A stretch of DNA of 64,000 bases from Hominilimicola fabiformis (lineage in GTDB: Bacteria > Bacillota > Clostridia > UBA1381), in the NCBI RefSeq assembly GCF_020687385.1, contig NZ_JAJEQM010000010.1, forward strand, positions 41,691-105,690, read 5' to 3'. Position numbers and translations under genes: made by a program. Positions 7,977-16,462 of the stretch are shown here, in pieces; within the stretch, counting starts at the first letter, position 1, and each line of letters starts with the position of its first letter. The notes under the pieces were generated by a model, which made no database searches, had not been told where the DNA came from, and saw nothing but the letters and a program-made list of their open reading frames with translations.

Positions 7977-8549
7977 CTAATTAATACTGTCAATTCCGAA
8001 TAGCAATACACTTAATTCTTTGCAGGCAGCGTCTATATCCTTATACACTGTCCGTTTATCAATGAAATATATTTCTGCAATCTGTTCCTTTGAATAAACT
8101 GTATCAGATATATACATATCATAAAGCACCTTGCTACGACGTATTTTCATTTCACTGTTTGACTTTTGACACATATCTTGATACACGTTAATCATTCCGT
8201 CTATATGATTTATGATAATCTGCGTTCTGGCTGCACTTCGTTTGATTGACTCTACAATCATGTCAGACGTCACTCTTGGCTCCCACATTAATTCTTCAAT
8301 GGCACCAAGTGCATCTTCATTTGATTCTTCGCTTTCAAACACTGCATTATTCACATATTCTTTAAACGTTCTGTAATGACGTATCAAGAGTTTTGTATTA
8401 TGTAATCTCCTATCCTTTCGGTTGCGTTTTTCTTTAAGTTTTTCTGCCTTAAAGTGTTCCATAGCTGCGTCAGCCCCTGCTTTAGCAGCTACTTTCACTA
8501 TTTCGGTTAATTCTTCATCAGTTATAATTCTTTTTTCGTCTGCCTGCAT
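7977..8549 (-). CDS. ArpU/RinA-type phage late transcription regulator
   Basis: A 190-residue protein, highly charged and helical, ending in a sigma-region-4-like helix-turn-helix (VYSKEQIAEIYFIDKRTVYK then DIDAACKELS). This tail is typical of ArpU/RinA/LtrF-like regulators that sit just before the terminase genes and switch on late transcription in Firmicute phages. CGGAGGTATAAAAA precedes its ATG. A candidate promoter and terminator follow its stop codon, consistent with a regulator acting on the genes immediately downstream. Confidence 0.75.
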   Translation of the reverse strand: MQADEKRIITDEELTEIVKVAAKAGADAAMEHFKAEKLKEKRNRKDRRLHNTKLLIRHYRTFKEYVNNAVFESEESNEDALGAIEELMWEPRVTSDMIVESIKRSAARTQIIINHIDGMINVYQDMCQKSNSEMKIRRSKVLYDMYISDTVYSKEQIAEIYFIDKRTVYKDIDAACKELSVLLFGIDSIN

Positions 8550-8612
8550 TTTTTATACCTCCGATTCCTGTGTTGGTTGTGGGAGTTCGAAGGCTCTCTA
8601 TGAATAGCATTT

Positions 8613-9158
8613 TTAATTAGGGTCTACCGTTCCATCATCATAGAATTTAAGACCGCACTCCTCATACATGGTCCTTTTGATATTATCGATTTCATCACTT
8701 TCTAAAATATCAATTAAAGTTTCCTTTAAAGCTTGTCCCAAGCGGTTCATTCGTTTTTGTTTCCACCCCTCTCTTGAATACAACGGATATATAACCATAG
8801 GTAATATGTACTTAATTTTTTCAAACATAGCCTCTGCTTCTGACGATTTTTGAAGACTTACCTTTTTTAGCATATACGGCTTATAACCCTCAAAAATTTT
8901 GGTACAGTCAATTCCTGCTTCTGTTTTCAATTCATCATTTAATGCCGGAATATCTCTGTCTTGCTTGCCGACAGAAGTAATATATCTGTTCATATCCACA
9001 GCATATCTGTATATCTTAATTTTTCCCCAACCGAATGTTTTTCTTAAACAATATGCAACTGCCATAACGCTATATACAATGCTTAATTTAACCATTTCTT
9101 TATCGACTTTCATAAATGTTTGCCACAATGTTTGTTTGTTGTATTTTACATTATTCAC
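8613..9158 (-). CDS. Phage protein of unknown function
   Basis: A 181-residue protein with a GTG start that overlaps the stop of the preceding 40-residue frame (GTGA). There is one moderately hydrophobic stretch near residues 25-40 (LSIVYSVMAVAYCLRK), not convincing as a membrane span. No family recognised. It is the last gene before the late regulator. Confidence 0.6.
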   Translation of the reverse strand: MNNVKYNKQTLWQTFMKVDKEMVKLSIVYSVMAVAYCLRKTFGWGKIKIYRYAVDMNRYITSVGKQDRDIPALNDELKTEAGIDCTKIFEGYKPYMLKKVSLQKSSEAEAMFEKIKYILPMVIYPLYSREGWKQKRMNRLGQALKETLIDILESDEIDNIKRTMYEECGLKFYDDGTVDPN

Positions 9159-9277
9159 ACCGTGTTTTTTGCAATCTCATTAAATTTTTTCAGTAAATTT
9201 TCTTGTTCTTTACGTCGTTCAGCCTCTTTTAACGCACGTCTTTTTTTCTTCGCACGTTCGGCCACTTTATTCTTCAT
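9155..9277 (-). CDS. Small basic coiled phage peptide
   Basis: A 40-residue frame, very rich in Lys, Arg and Glu (KNKVAERAKKKRRALKEAER at its start), which should form one charged helix. A GAGGTGG site precedes the ATG, and its stop overlaps the GTG of the next gene by four bases, the same coupling seen across this operon. Function unknown. Confidence 0.55.
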   Translation of the reverse strand: MKNKVAERAKKKRRALKEAERRKEQENLLKKFNEIAKNTV

Positions 9278-9292
9278 TGGTTGCTACCCACC

Positions 9293-9358
9293 TCACATTC
9301 TGTTAATGTCTATCACAATTATTATAACTGTGACGAGTATTGCTAATAATTTTATCAT
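9293..9358 (-). CDS. Tiny single-span membrane peptide
   Basis: A 21-residue frame, MIKLLAILVTVIIIVIDINR plus Met, preceded by GATGAGGTGTAAA. Nearly all of it is one hydrophobic helix. It fits tightly between its neighbours, with its RBS inside the end of the upstream gene. Tiny membrane peptides are common in phage operons, but translation is not proven. Confidence 0.42.
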   Translation of the reverse strand: MIKLLAILVTVIIIVIDINRM

Positions 9359-9359
9359 T

Positions 9360-9893
9360 TTACACCTCATCAAGACGTTGCATATATTCAGTGAAATACC
9401 ACTTTAATTCACCTTCAAACTGTTTGATAGCCTTGTAAGCCTTTTCAGGTGATGAAAAATATATAACATTTGGATATCTACTTGACCTATCGTAGCTTAT
9501 TAAAATACGTTCTAACGTATAATCGTAGAAGAATGAAAATTTATCTTCTTCAGTTTCTTCCCCCCAATCTTCCACAGTAATAGGTTGGTCGTGCAAAGCC
9601 TGCCATTGTCTTAAACAACGAAACAGTTTATCTGCTCTTGCGTTGTTTTCAACAATGGTTTCATCATTATAGTAATTACCATTGTTGTAATATAGGTCAT
9701 TTACCAGTGTTCCTCCGCCTCCTATCACTTCGTGTCCGTCATTGATTGTATCATCAACAAAATAGCTGTCGTCTTCATCAACTCTCTCATAGCCTGTTCG
9801 GCTTCGTTCCTCGGTCAATCCCAACTCTTTCAGCTGTTTTTCCGACATTTCAACTTGAACGGTTTTACCGTTTGTCTTTATTTTAACTTGCAT
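9360..9893 (-). CDS. Phage protein of unknown function
   Basis: A 177-residue acidic protein. The N-terminal 35 residues resemble a small beta domain (MQVKIKTNGKTVQVEMSEKQ), then a Gly/Asn/Tyr-rich linker, then a compact domain with IYFSSPEKAYKAIKQFEGEL, a segment that recurs in many Firmicute phage early proteins of unknown role. A CGGAGG site precedes the ATG. No catalytic motif seen. Confidence 0.65.
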   Translation of the reverse strand: MQVKIKTNGKTVQVEMSEKQLKELGLTEERSRTGYERVDEDDSYFVDDTINDGHEVIGGGGTLVNDLYYNNGNYYNDETIVENNARADKLFRCLRQWQALHDQPITVEDWGEETEEDKFSFFYDYTLERILISYDRSSRYPNVIYFSSPEKAYKAIKQFEGELKWYFTEYMQRLDEV

Positions 9894-9986
9894 TGTTAGT
9901 CCTCCGTTTGTTTGTTGTACATAAAATAAACTTTAACATCTATTTTAATTAAATTTTTAGTGCAAAAAGCATTTTCCAAAATTAAA

Positions 9987-10424
9987 TTACACTTTATATT
10001 CAATTTTCTTTGTAATAGACTCTGCAAATTTTTGTTGTTCTTTTAATTTAGAAGTCAAAATATTCATATCATATCCACTGTCAATAAACTTTTCGCATAG
10101 CGGTCTATTACAGTCATTACCGAGTTCTGTATAAATAATGTCCATATCTTGAAAATCAAAGTTTGTTCCGAGATACCTGTTTATTCCGTCAATCATAAAT
10201 TGATGGTATTCATTATTTTTCTTTTTTGAATTATAATGTTGTGTTTTATGAGTGCCTCTTGAAAACCACGCTAAAACTTTGCATTTTATTTCACGCTCAT
10301 CTTTGCAACTTTCAAGTATAAAATACTCGTTTTCTTTTACCATTGCGATAAATTCGCCATTGTGATTTATAATACTTCCCGGGAAACAATCCATTAACTT
10401 TTTAACTTTTTCCCACTCAACCAT
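9987..10424 (-). CDS. Phage protein of unknown function
   Basis: A 145-residue soluble protein, with no recognised family. It has a central KTQHYNSKKKNNEYHQ segment and a helical C-terminus. GAGGAAAAATAAATTAA precedes the ATG. It belongs to the run of small middle genes between the tyrosine recombinases and the late regulator. Confidence 0.55.
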   Translation of the reverse strand: MVEWEKVKKLMDCFPGSIINHNGEFIAMVKENEYFILESCKDEREIKCKVLAWFSRGTHKTQHYNSKKKNNEYHQFMIDGINRYLGTNFDFQDMDIIYTELGNDCNRPLCEKFIDSGYDMNILTSKLKEQQKFAESITKKIEYKV

Positions 10425-10446
10425 TTAATTTATTTTTCCTCTCTTT

Positions 10447-10599
10447 CTACAGTTTCAATATAAGTTCCTCTGCAGGTATGTCAAGATGAGTGATATGTAT
10501 TTCCGCAAACCAATCACATCCTTTAAATAACACCTTATAATAGCCCTTGCCGTCTTCTTCTAATGCCTTTAAACATTTTAATAATTCTGATACTGTCAT
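10447..10599 (-). CDS. Small phage protein (MTVSELL-type)
   Basis: A 50-residue frame beginning MTVSELLKCLKALEEDGKG, with an excellent CGGAGGAATAAAACG before the ATG. The MTVxELxxxL-x-x-G opening followed by a short beta region is a recurrent layout of small Firmicute phage proteins; another copy of the layout lies at 12335-12484. Function unknown. Confidence 0.6.
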   Translation of the reverse strand: MTVSELLKCLKALEEDGKGYYKVLFKGCDWFAEIHITHLDIPAEELILKL

Positions 10600-10630
10600 C
10601 GTTTTATTCCTCCGTTTTATTCATCATTCC

Positions 10631-11044
10631 TCAAAAATTGATAACAATCTTTACAATGCTTGCAAGTAACTTCAACGCAGCCTCATTATCATGCTTATCA
10701 CACCCATATTCATTTGAGCATAATTTTGCACTTTTTTGTCCTATTTCGTAGCAAATACTCATAAATTCAAGGCTCTCAAAATCACTTTTATTCGGAAATT
10801 CTCCGTCTTCGCTCATTCGTCTTTTTGTTTCGCTAAGTATTATATCTTGTACAGCTTCGTCTGCGTCTTTTGAACGACTCATATATGCAACACAACAATC
10901 TATAAACCTTAGCTTATCTTCATATCGGTATTCTTCTTTAGTTCCATCAGTAAATTTTCTAAAGCTGTCACGAATAATTACACCAAAATTATTTGGTACA
11001 TTACTTGTATCCATAGTTACACCCATCGGTAATTTTATAATCAT
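10631..11044 (-). CDS. Phage protein of unknown function
   Basis: A 137-residue protein without a recognised domain. Four cysteines are scattered (VDCC-like pair, SICYE, LCSNEYGCDK) without a clear zinc pattern. GTGAGGAATAAAA precedes the ATG. Nine bases separate it from the PD-(D/E)XK-like gene upstream. Confidence 0.55.
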   Translation of the reverse strand: MIIKLPMGVTMDTSNVPNNFGVIIRDSFRKFTDGTKEEYRYEDKLRFIDCCVAYMSRSKDADEAVQDIILSETKRRMSEDGEFPNKSDFESLEFMSICYEIGQKSAKLCSNEYGCDKHDNEAALKLLASIVKIVINF

Positions 11045-11053
11045 TTTTATTCC

Positions 11054-11563
11054 TCACTTTCCCGAACGCAGCATAAAAAATAGAAGTTGTGACAATGGTC
11101 GCTCACGATTTTTACTATGTGCGTTTTTCGCAGTCTTGAGTATCCAATCATCTATATTACCGTCTATTTGCGTAGGATTTTCAATTTCATCTTTAATTTC
11201 TCTTAGCACCGGACACGCTATAAGTACACCGACATCATAGTCTACATCTTTGATAATTTTCTTGTATGTTTCTGCCGTAGTGATAATATAATTTTTATCA
11301 CCCTCAAAAGTCAAACCGTTTCCGCTATTATAATCTTCTTTGCAGCTTTTTACCTCATAGAAATAAAAATCGCCATGTTCTATACCACTTACAGTTTGAT
11401 TTTTAGGTACAAACTGTATAAAATCAACACGTCGCATTGTATGTGTTATTTTGCCAATGTACCAATCCATAGTGACCTCACTCGCATAGTATTTACCCAT
11501 GCCAGATAATCTTTTTTTGACAAGTAACTCACTTAAGAATCTTGTTATTTCCTTTCTGTTCAT
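11054..11563 (-). CDS. Phage protein with PD-(D/E)XK-nuclease-like core
   Basis: A 169-residue protein. RRVDFIQFVP followed about 25 residues later by FYFYEVKSCKEDYNSGNG fits the D-(x)n-ExK core of PD-(D/E)XK nucleases, with Asp in the first strand and EVK in the second. The rest is alpha/beta. I recognise similar proteins in clostridial phages but know no experimental role. It might cut or bind DNA. A GAGGAATAAAA site precedes the ATG. Confidence 0.55.
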   Translation of the reverse strand: MNRKEITRFLSELLVKKRLSGMGKYYASEVTMDWYIGKITHTMRRVDFIQFVPKNQTVSGIEHGDFYFYEVKSCKEDYNSGNGLTFEGDKNYIITTAETYKKIIKDVDYDVGVLIACPVLREIKDEIENPTQIDGNIDDWILKTAKNAHSKNRERPLSQLLFFMLRSGK

Positions 11564-11565
11564 TT

Positions 11566-12036
11566 TTATTCCTCCAATAATTCGGGATTATCATATATGT
11601 TGCCTATAACAGAAAGATTACCAAAATAACATATATCATTACGCAATCCGTGAGCATTTGTTTTCCCGTCTGGTTCAAGATAAAAACCTATATAGCCGTT
11701 ATTATAATTAACAAATTTATTACTACCGCATTTACCGAACCTTACTACAAATCTATAATTTTGCGATTTTACAATATCGCCTTCAAATATTTTTTGACCG
11801 TTTACATCTGCCAAACCTGTATATTGACCGACTGTATCGGCTATAACCTCAACGGCTTGCATTGTTCGCGGCATATTCCAATCCGCAAACGAATTTACTG
11901 TTATTACGTATGATATTTCATCATCTTTCAGCTTATCATCGCCAAAACATGTTTGTCGCTTTTCCCATATATGAAAACCACCGTAAATCCATTGATTTGT
12001 TTCAGTGCTTTTTCCCCTGAATAGTATTTCTCGCAT
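11566..12036 (-). CDS. YopX family phage protein
   Basis: A 156-residue YopX-domain protein. The signatures are MREILFRGKSTETNQWIYG at the start, then VGQYTGLADVNGQKIFEGDI and a closing VIGNIYDNPELLEE. The family is widespread in Firmicute prophages, named after SP-beta YopX, and its role is unknown. The ATG at 12036 follows AGGAGGTACATA; a longer in-frame extension lacks a ribosome-binding site. Confidence 0.9.
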   Translation of the reverse strand: MREILFRGKSTETNQWIYGGFHIWEKRQTCFGDDKLKDDEISYVITVNSFADWNMPRTMQAVEVIADTVGQYTGLADVNGQKIFEGDIVKSQNYRFVVRFGKCGSNKFVNYNNGYIGFYLEPDGKTNAHGLRNDICYFGNLSVIGNIYDNPELLEE

Positions 12037-12059
12037 TATGTACCTCCTAATACTTGCAA

Positions 12060-12317
12060 TCAATCTTTAATTTGCTTCGTATATCCCTTAATTTTCGTCT
12101 GTACTTCTTTTGTATTGCTTTCGGCTTTTGCCGCTTTGCAATACTCCTCGATTGCCTCTATGCAATCATCACAAATATGCACCTTGTATTTGCGTTTCAT
12201 GTTGGATATTACATGATTATCTATTATCCTTGTCAACGTATGGTCTGACGCTTTCAGCGTTACACCCTGTTTATGACCTATTATTTTATCGCATATATCA
12301 CAAATATTTACTTTCAT
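12060..12317 (-). CDS. Small zinc-binding-like phage protein
   Basis: An 85-residue protein with two CxxC pairs, NICDICDKIIG near residues 5-13 and HICDDCIEAIEEYC near 48-59, which probably bind one zinc ion, and a basic C-terminus. Similar short treble-clef-like proteins are common in phage early operons. No specific function can be assigned. Confidence 0.6.
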   Translation of the reverse strand: MKVNICDICDKIIGHKQGVTLKASDHTLTRIIDNHVISNMKRKYKVHICDDCIEAIEEYCKAAKAESNTKEVQTKIKGYTKQIKD

Positions 12318-12334
12318 TTTGCGTCCCTCTCTTT

Positions 12335-12484
12335 TTAATACAATAGTATTTCATCGTCCTCTTCACGAACATCAACATCATATAAAATCTGTTCGTCAAA
12401 TTCGTTTGAAATAATAACATGATAATCTTCGTAACCATCACGGATTAACTGTTCTAATTTGTCATATAATTCTTGTACCGTCAT
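12335..12484 (-). CDS. Small phage protein (MTVQELY-type)
   Basis: A 49-residue acidic frame that starts MTVQELYDKLEQLIRDGYED and ends in an EEDDE cluster, with GGTGAGAGAAAT before the ATG. The layout is like the 50-residue protein at 10447-10599. Function unknown. Confidence 0.55.
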   Translation of the reverse strand: MTVQELYDKLEQLIRDGYEDYHVIISNEFDEQILYDVDVREEDDEILLY

Positions 12485-12552
12485 ATTTCTCTCACCTTTC
12501 CTTGTAATATACTGCTTACAGTTGTTCGTATTGTTCCGTACTCTCTACAACC

Positions 12553-13524
12553 CTACCATTTAACAGCCGCATTAAATCGTTTTTTCTGTTCTGTCGAGGA
12601 CAGTTGGGTATATATTTGCGTAGTATCAATACTGCCATGTCCCAATAAATCTTTTAATAACGACATATCCACGCCGTTATTAAGGGATTGTATTGCGAAG
12701 AAGTGTCGAAATGAATGCGGATGCATTACTTCTTCGCGTATATCATATTTTTTAGCAAAATCCTTTAATAGTGAATTAACGCCCCCTGCAGTAATATGCT
12801 GCCCCTTTTTTTGTCCAGGAAACAACCACCGTCCTTGCACACCTGCAAAATATTCCTTGCTTTCCTTAATTAGCTTGTCTGGCACTAAGATGCGCCGGCT
12901 ATGACACTTGGTGTCTAAATCAATGTATCCGTCCTCTAAAGTTTTTTTCTCGAACCGCACAAATTCACTGACTCGTGCGCCCGTTTGTCCCAAAAAGCGG
13001 ATCATCCAATACCCTTTCATCTTGTTGTCCGATTTCAGACAACTCAATAATTTGTAATACTCGTCTGTCGTTATCACATTATCAACAAACGACTTCTTTT
13101 GAACGGGCAATTTATTCACATTCAGTTTTATCCCTTTGAATTTGGCAAATGCCATCACTCCGCACAAACGTAAATTTATTGTTTTAGATGATTTCTTCTC
13201 TTTTTTTAATATCTGTATCCATTTTTCAATATTACTGTCGTCCAAACAGTCACAGCGAGAGAAAAAATCACTCACGGAGAATACATAGGAATATACTGTA
13301 TTATGTGACCTCCTTTGTTTTGCTAAATATTCCTCAAAATCGGGCATATCTTTGTTTTTTAGGCGCTCGATTTCCGCCACATTTATATCATTGTTTAATA
13401 TAATATTTGATTGTGAAATATTATTCTGCGGATTTGACGTATTAATGATATTTATAACTATGCCGCCTTGTGAACCCTGCGGCAATGCCTGCATTATTTT
13501 ATTTAATATTTCCGCTTCATTCAT
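12553..13524 (-). CDS. Tyrosine recombinase/integrase family protein (first of two)
   Basis: A 323-residue phage-type tyrosine recombinase. An N-terminal SAM-like core-binding domain (EEYLAKQRRSHNTVYSYVFS) is followed by a catalytic domain with GARVSE (Arg), HPHSFRHFFA (His-x-x-Arg), LLGHGSIDTTQIYTQ (His and nucleophile Tyr). The basic patch CHSRRILVP probably carries the catalytic Lys region. It lies mid-operon, not beside an attachment site, and the element has a serine integrase, so this enzyme probably serves another role such as resolution or inversion. The ATG at 13524 is preferred to the in-frame GTG at 13536. Confidence 0.88.
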   Translation of the reverse strand: MNEAEILNKIMQALPQGSQGGIVINIINTSNPQNNISQSNIILNNDINVAEIERLKNKDMPDFEEYLAKQRRSHNTVYSYVFSVSDFFSRCDCLDDSNIEKWIQILKKEKKSSKTINLRLCGVMAFAKFKGIKLNVNKLPVQKKSFVDNVITTDEYYKLLSCLKSDNKMKGYWMIRFLGQTGARVSEFVRFEKKTLEDGYIDLDTKCHSRRILVPDKLIKESKEYFAGVQGRWLFPGQKKGQHITAGGVNSLLKDFAKKYDIREEVMHPHSFRHFFAIQSLNNGVDMSLLKDLLGHGSIDTTQIYTQLSSTEQKKRFNAAVKW

Positions 13525-13605
13525 ATCCTCACTCACCTTTTTATATACTTAGAACGGACACGGTTTTAATTTGTTATTTTTCATAACTTGCCCACCTATT
13601 CAATC

Positions 13606-13803
13606 TTAATTTAACAATTCAGCTATTTCCGACATTGAAAGTTCATTTCTTGCAATCTGCAATGCCTGTAAATCTGTAAGATTATATTTATCACGAAATG
13701 GAATTACTAAATCACATATAGCCTTTTTTGTCATTCTTCTCTCATCTCTCAATTTCTGATAGTTATTTTGAAGTTCTCCGACTTCTTTCATCAAATTATT
13801 CAT
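13606..13803 (-). CDS. Small phage protein of unknown function
   Basis: A 65-residue helical protein. The first half looks coiled coil (EVGELQNNYQKLRDERRMTK), the second half ends in LTDLQALQIARNELSMSEI. AGGAGGAATTTTA precedes the ATG. It lies between the two tyrosine recombinases, where a small directionality or accessory factor might be expected, but I have no motif to support that. Confidence 0.5.
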   Translation of the reverse strand: MNNLMKEVGELQNNYQKLRDERRMTKKAICDLVIPFRDKYNLTDLQALQIARNELSMSEIAELLN

Positions 13804-13820
13804 TAAAATTCCTCCTATAC

Positions 13821-14828
13821 TTATCCTAAATATCGATTATGTTCGACTGCCAGTTTATCTGTATCGATACACAAATATACTTTCGTTGTTTCAATATTTT
13901 CATGTCCGAGCAATGCTTGTATCTGCTCTATCGGCATACCTTTTTTCAGTGCATTACATGCCATTGTTCTACGAAATCTATGCGGGTGACAATTTGTTAC
14001 ACCAGCTTTTTCACCGATATTTCTTATATTCGTTTCTACGCCACCCACATTTAATCTTTGGAACGGTTTTTTTAGAGAACAAAACAGATACTCACAATTA
14101 TCTTTTCGATAATCTATGTATTCGGATAGTCTTAATATTGACCTATCATTAAAAAAGACTTTCCTTTCCTTGTTGCCCTTGCCATGTACAATACACTCGC
14201 CTTTACGAAAATCAACATCTTCAATTTTTATTAAGCTTATCTCACCTACTCTGCAGCCTGTTGATAAAAGGCACTCTATCATCGCTATGTTTCTGCGTCT
14301 TGCCAACTCGTTTTTATCGTTTCGGCATACATCAAGTATTTTTTCAAGGTCAATTGGTGAAAATGGCTTTTTCACAACTTTTTCTTGCCTTACAACGTCT
14401 ATATTTAACATAGGGTCTTTAACAATGTAATCATCATTCACCAAGAATTTAAAAAACGAGCATAATACACGTCTAATATTATTCAATGTTGTATTACTTC
14501 TGCCATCTCTCTTTTTGCAAGCCAACAAATACCGAATATCATCAGCCGTAATTCTGTCTAATGGCTTATTTATTCTTATCATTGCATCATCTATAACACA
14601 TTTATAATATTTTAGGCTCTTATCAGATAAGCCTTTTACTTTCTTCGTGACAAAGAACATTTTGTATCCTTTGCTCAAGTCATCATATACCGCAATAGCT
14701 TTTTCTTTAGGTGATACTGTGTAATTGTTCAAAGCCATAACAAGTATATCCTTAAACTGTCGTATATCCGTTATAATTCCGCAATCCATGCACTGAATTG
14801 CTACCTCATTTGCAATTCTATCTATCAT
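13821..14828 (-). CDS. Tyrosine recombinase/integrase family protein (second of two)
   Basis: A 335-residue XerC/D-like tyrosine recombinase. The core-binding domain (KGLSDKSLKYYKCVIDDAMI) precedes a catalytic domain with STGCRVGEIS (Arg), HGKGNKERKVFF (Lys-bearing beta hairpin), CHPHRFRRTMA (His-x-x-Arg) and LLGHENIETTKVYLCID (His and Tyr). AAAGAGGTACATAA precedes the ATG and it overlaps the end of the upstream SANT-like gene. It differs strongly from the recombinase at 12553-13524, so the two are not a recent duplication. Confidence 0.9.
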   Translation of the reverse strand: MIDRIANEVAIQCMDCGIITDIRQFKDILVMALNNYTVSPKEKAIAVYDDLSKGYKMFFVTKKVKGLSDKSLKYYKCVIDDAMIRINKPLDRITADDIRYLLACKKRDGRSNTTLNNIRRVLCSFFKFLVNDDYIVKDPMLNIDVVRQEKVVKKPFSPIDLEKILDVCRNDKNELARRRNIAMIECLLSTGCRVGEISLIKIEDVDFRKGECIVHGKGNKERKVFFNDRSILRLSEYIDYRKDNCEYLFCSLKKPFQRLNVGGVETNIRNIGEKAGVTNCHPHRFRRTMACNALKKGMPIEQIQALLGHENIETTKVYLCIDTDKLAVEHNRYLG

Positions 14829-15754
14829 TTATGTACCTCTTTCATCATACACAATGTGCGATATTTCAATAATTCCACTAAATCCGTAAGACTTTTTTGG
14901 CACTTCCCTCTTGTGTGAGATAAATATAATGCTTGCTTAACATTCGGTTCCGGAACATTATCGCCCCACTGACCATCACCAATCATAGCTCTAACTTTAT
15001 CAGCATTCTCAGTTAAATATTTGTTGTATACTCTTCCTCTTATTGCTCTTTCTGACTTTCCTATACGCTTTGCTATCAGCGAATATGAATCACCGTTTTT
15101 TATACCTTCTACAACAATACGGTGCATATCATCAGTCCACGGATTCCTCCTTGTATCCGCTTTTATTGGACGTTCGCGAATACCAAGGTCCGTACATTGC
15201 CGTTGTATTGCCCCCTCACTTCGATGAAGTATATCGGCAACTTCCGCATACCCATATTTCTGTTGTTTTAATAAATATCGCAATTTATCATCTTCATATG
15301 GTGTCCATTGGTCTTTTCTTTGTAGTGCGTTTGACTTATAGTCTTTCTTACGTTGTTCGTTTACCCATCCAGGCTCTTTGCCCAAAGCCAACGGCTCCAT
15401 CTTTGAAAAATCTAAAAATGAACGATTTTTTTCAGCCCATTTCCAAAACTCATCTAAATAGATAATTTTAAAAGTATTATTCATAACTTTCTTGTTGTGA
15501 ACAGGCATACCTCTATTTTCTATCCACGACTTCTTGTAGTATGAAGAAAATGGTCTTCCTGTCAATGCTATTGCCACTTGATTTAATGTTACATATGATC
15601 CGTTTTCCAACATAGGTCCAAGATTTAATCTTCCCGCTTTTAATTTTATAGCATTGACACTGCGATTTAGTTTTTGGGCAATGTATGGAATTGAAACAGT
15701 TCCCCATTTCTCTTTGAGATATTCAACATCTTCTTTGGTCCATTTTCTGTTCAT
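14825..15754 (-). CDS. SANT/Myb-like DNA-binding phage protein
   Basis: A 309-residue protein with three Myb/SANT-like helix-turn-helix repeats: KWTKEDVEYLKEKWG near the start, QWTPYEDDKLRYLLKQQKYG in the middle, and NPWTDDMHRIVVEGIKNGDS after it. Each repeat has the tryptophan spacing and the 'SExAI' recognition helix (RSVNAIK, RSEGAIQ, KSERAIR). It probably binds DNA as a replication or transcription factor. The start at 15754 follows GGAGTGATTCC. Confidence 0.75.
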   Translation of the reverse strand: MNRKWTKEDVEYLKEKWGTVSIPYIAQKLNRSVNAIKLKAGRLNLGPMLENGSYVTLNQVAIALTGRPFSSYYKKSWIENRGMPVHNKKVMNNTFKIIYLDEFWKWAEKNRSFLDFSKMEPLALGKEPGWVNEQRKKDYKSNALQRKDQWTPYEDDKLRYLLKQQKYGYAEVADILHRSEGAIQRQCTDLGIRERPIKADTRRNPWTDDMHRIVVEGIKNGDSYSLIAKRIGKSERAIRGRVYNKYLTENADKVRAMIGDGQWGDNVPEPNVKQALYLSHTRGKCQKSLTDLVELLKYRTLCMMKEVHK

Positions 15755-15835
15755 GGAATCACTCCAATACAAGTTTTATTACGGGAAGTACCCAACTACA
15801 TAAATAATAGTCAGATACTTCCTATTGTAATTTTT

Positions 15836-16174
15836 TTATTTTATCTTATGTCTTATAATAGCAACTGCCCCTCGCTCTTTAATTTCTTGTGCCACCATTT
15901 TATCCTTTTCAGTCATGTCCTTTTCCAAAGCCTCTAAAATAAGCTTTAGAGTTGCTATAACTGACGGAACCGCATAACGAGGCAGTAGCTGGATTACTTC
16001 TCCGATATCCTCCATATACATTTCTGCCATTTTATAATTCATGTCCATAAACTTTTCTTTAATCATCGGACGTAAAATTTCCGACATATTTTTATTACCC
16101 ATTATTTCATGAAGAAATAACATTTCCTTTTCGCAGCTTTTGAAAATTTCTCTCCTTTGTTCCGTTGTGTGCAT
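15836..16174 (-). CDS. Phage protein of unknown function
   Basis: A 112-residue helical protein, no recognised family. The ATG at 16174 is chosen because AAGGAG lies 8 bases upstream, and because a longer in-frame version would begin inside the preceding gene. It ends before a region with a GGAAGTA/TACTTCC inverted repeat (about 15784-15826) that may form a hairpin. Confidence 0.55.
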   Translation of the reverse strand: MHTTEQRREIFKSCEKEMLFLHEIMGNKNMSEILRPMIKEKFMDMNYKMAEMYMEDIGEVIQLLPRYAVPSVIATLKLILEALEKDMTEKDKMVAQEIKERGAVAIIRHKIK

Positions 16175-16178
16175 TTTA

Positions 16179-16442
16179 TTAATTCTCCTTTTCATCTTCC
16201 GTATGAATACCTACAACAGTTTTAACCTTATCCGCAAAGGTCGCAATTTCTTCTTCCGGCACATTTATTTGTGATACGATAACTGATTTTGTTTTCAATT
16301 CATTGTCAGTGTCACTTTGACGTGGTGCAGGTACATCTACTATTTGACCGACTTCAACAGGTATTTCTGTTTTATAGCTGTATTCTCTGCCTCTCGGTTC
16401 ACTGTCTTTATCCAAAAATCTGCATTTTATAATATTTGTCAT
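16179..16442 (-). CDS. Small phage protein of unknown function
   Basis: An 87-residue protein with a small beta-barrel-like N-terminus (NIIKCRFLDKDSEPRGREYS) and the sentence VEVGQIVDVPAP, a layout seen in many phage early proteins near ParB genes. AAAGGAGAGATTAAG precedes the ATG. No function known to me. Confidence 0.6.
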   Translation of the reverse strand: MTNIIKCRFLDKDSEPRGREYSYKTEIPVEVGQIVDVPAPRQSDTDNELKTKSVIVSQINVPEEEIATFADKVKTVVGIHTEDEKEN

Positions 16443-16462
16443 CTTAATCTCTCCTTTATCAA

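Noticed and set aside
8573..8586. TTGGTTGTGGGAGT is shared exactly with 25621-25634, next to the candidate small RNA.
   Set aside because: Several exact 14-base matches are expected by chance in 64 kb of AT-rich DNA, there is no promoter at 8573, and flanking bases diverge.
8575..8605. A tRNA T-arm-like GGGAGTTCGAAGGCTCTC on the plus strand.
   Set aside because: The loop is eight bases, and no acceptor, D arm or anticodon arm can be placed around it.
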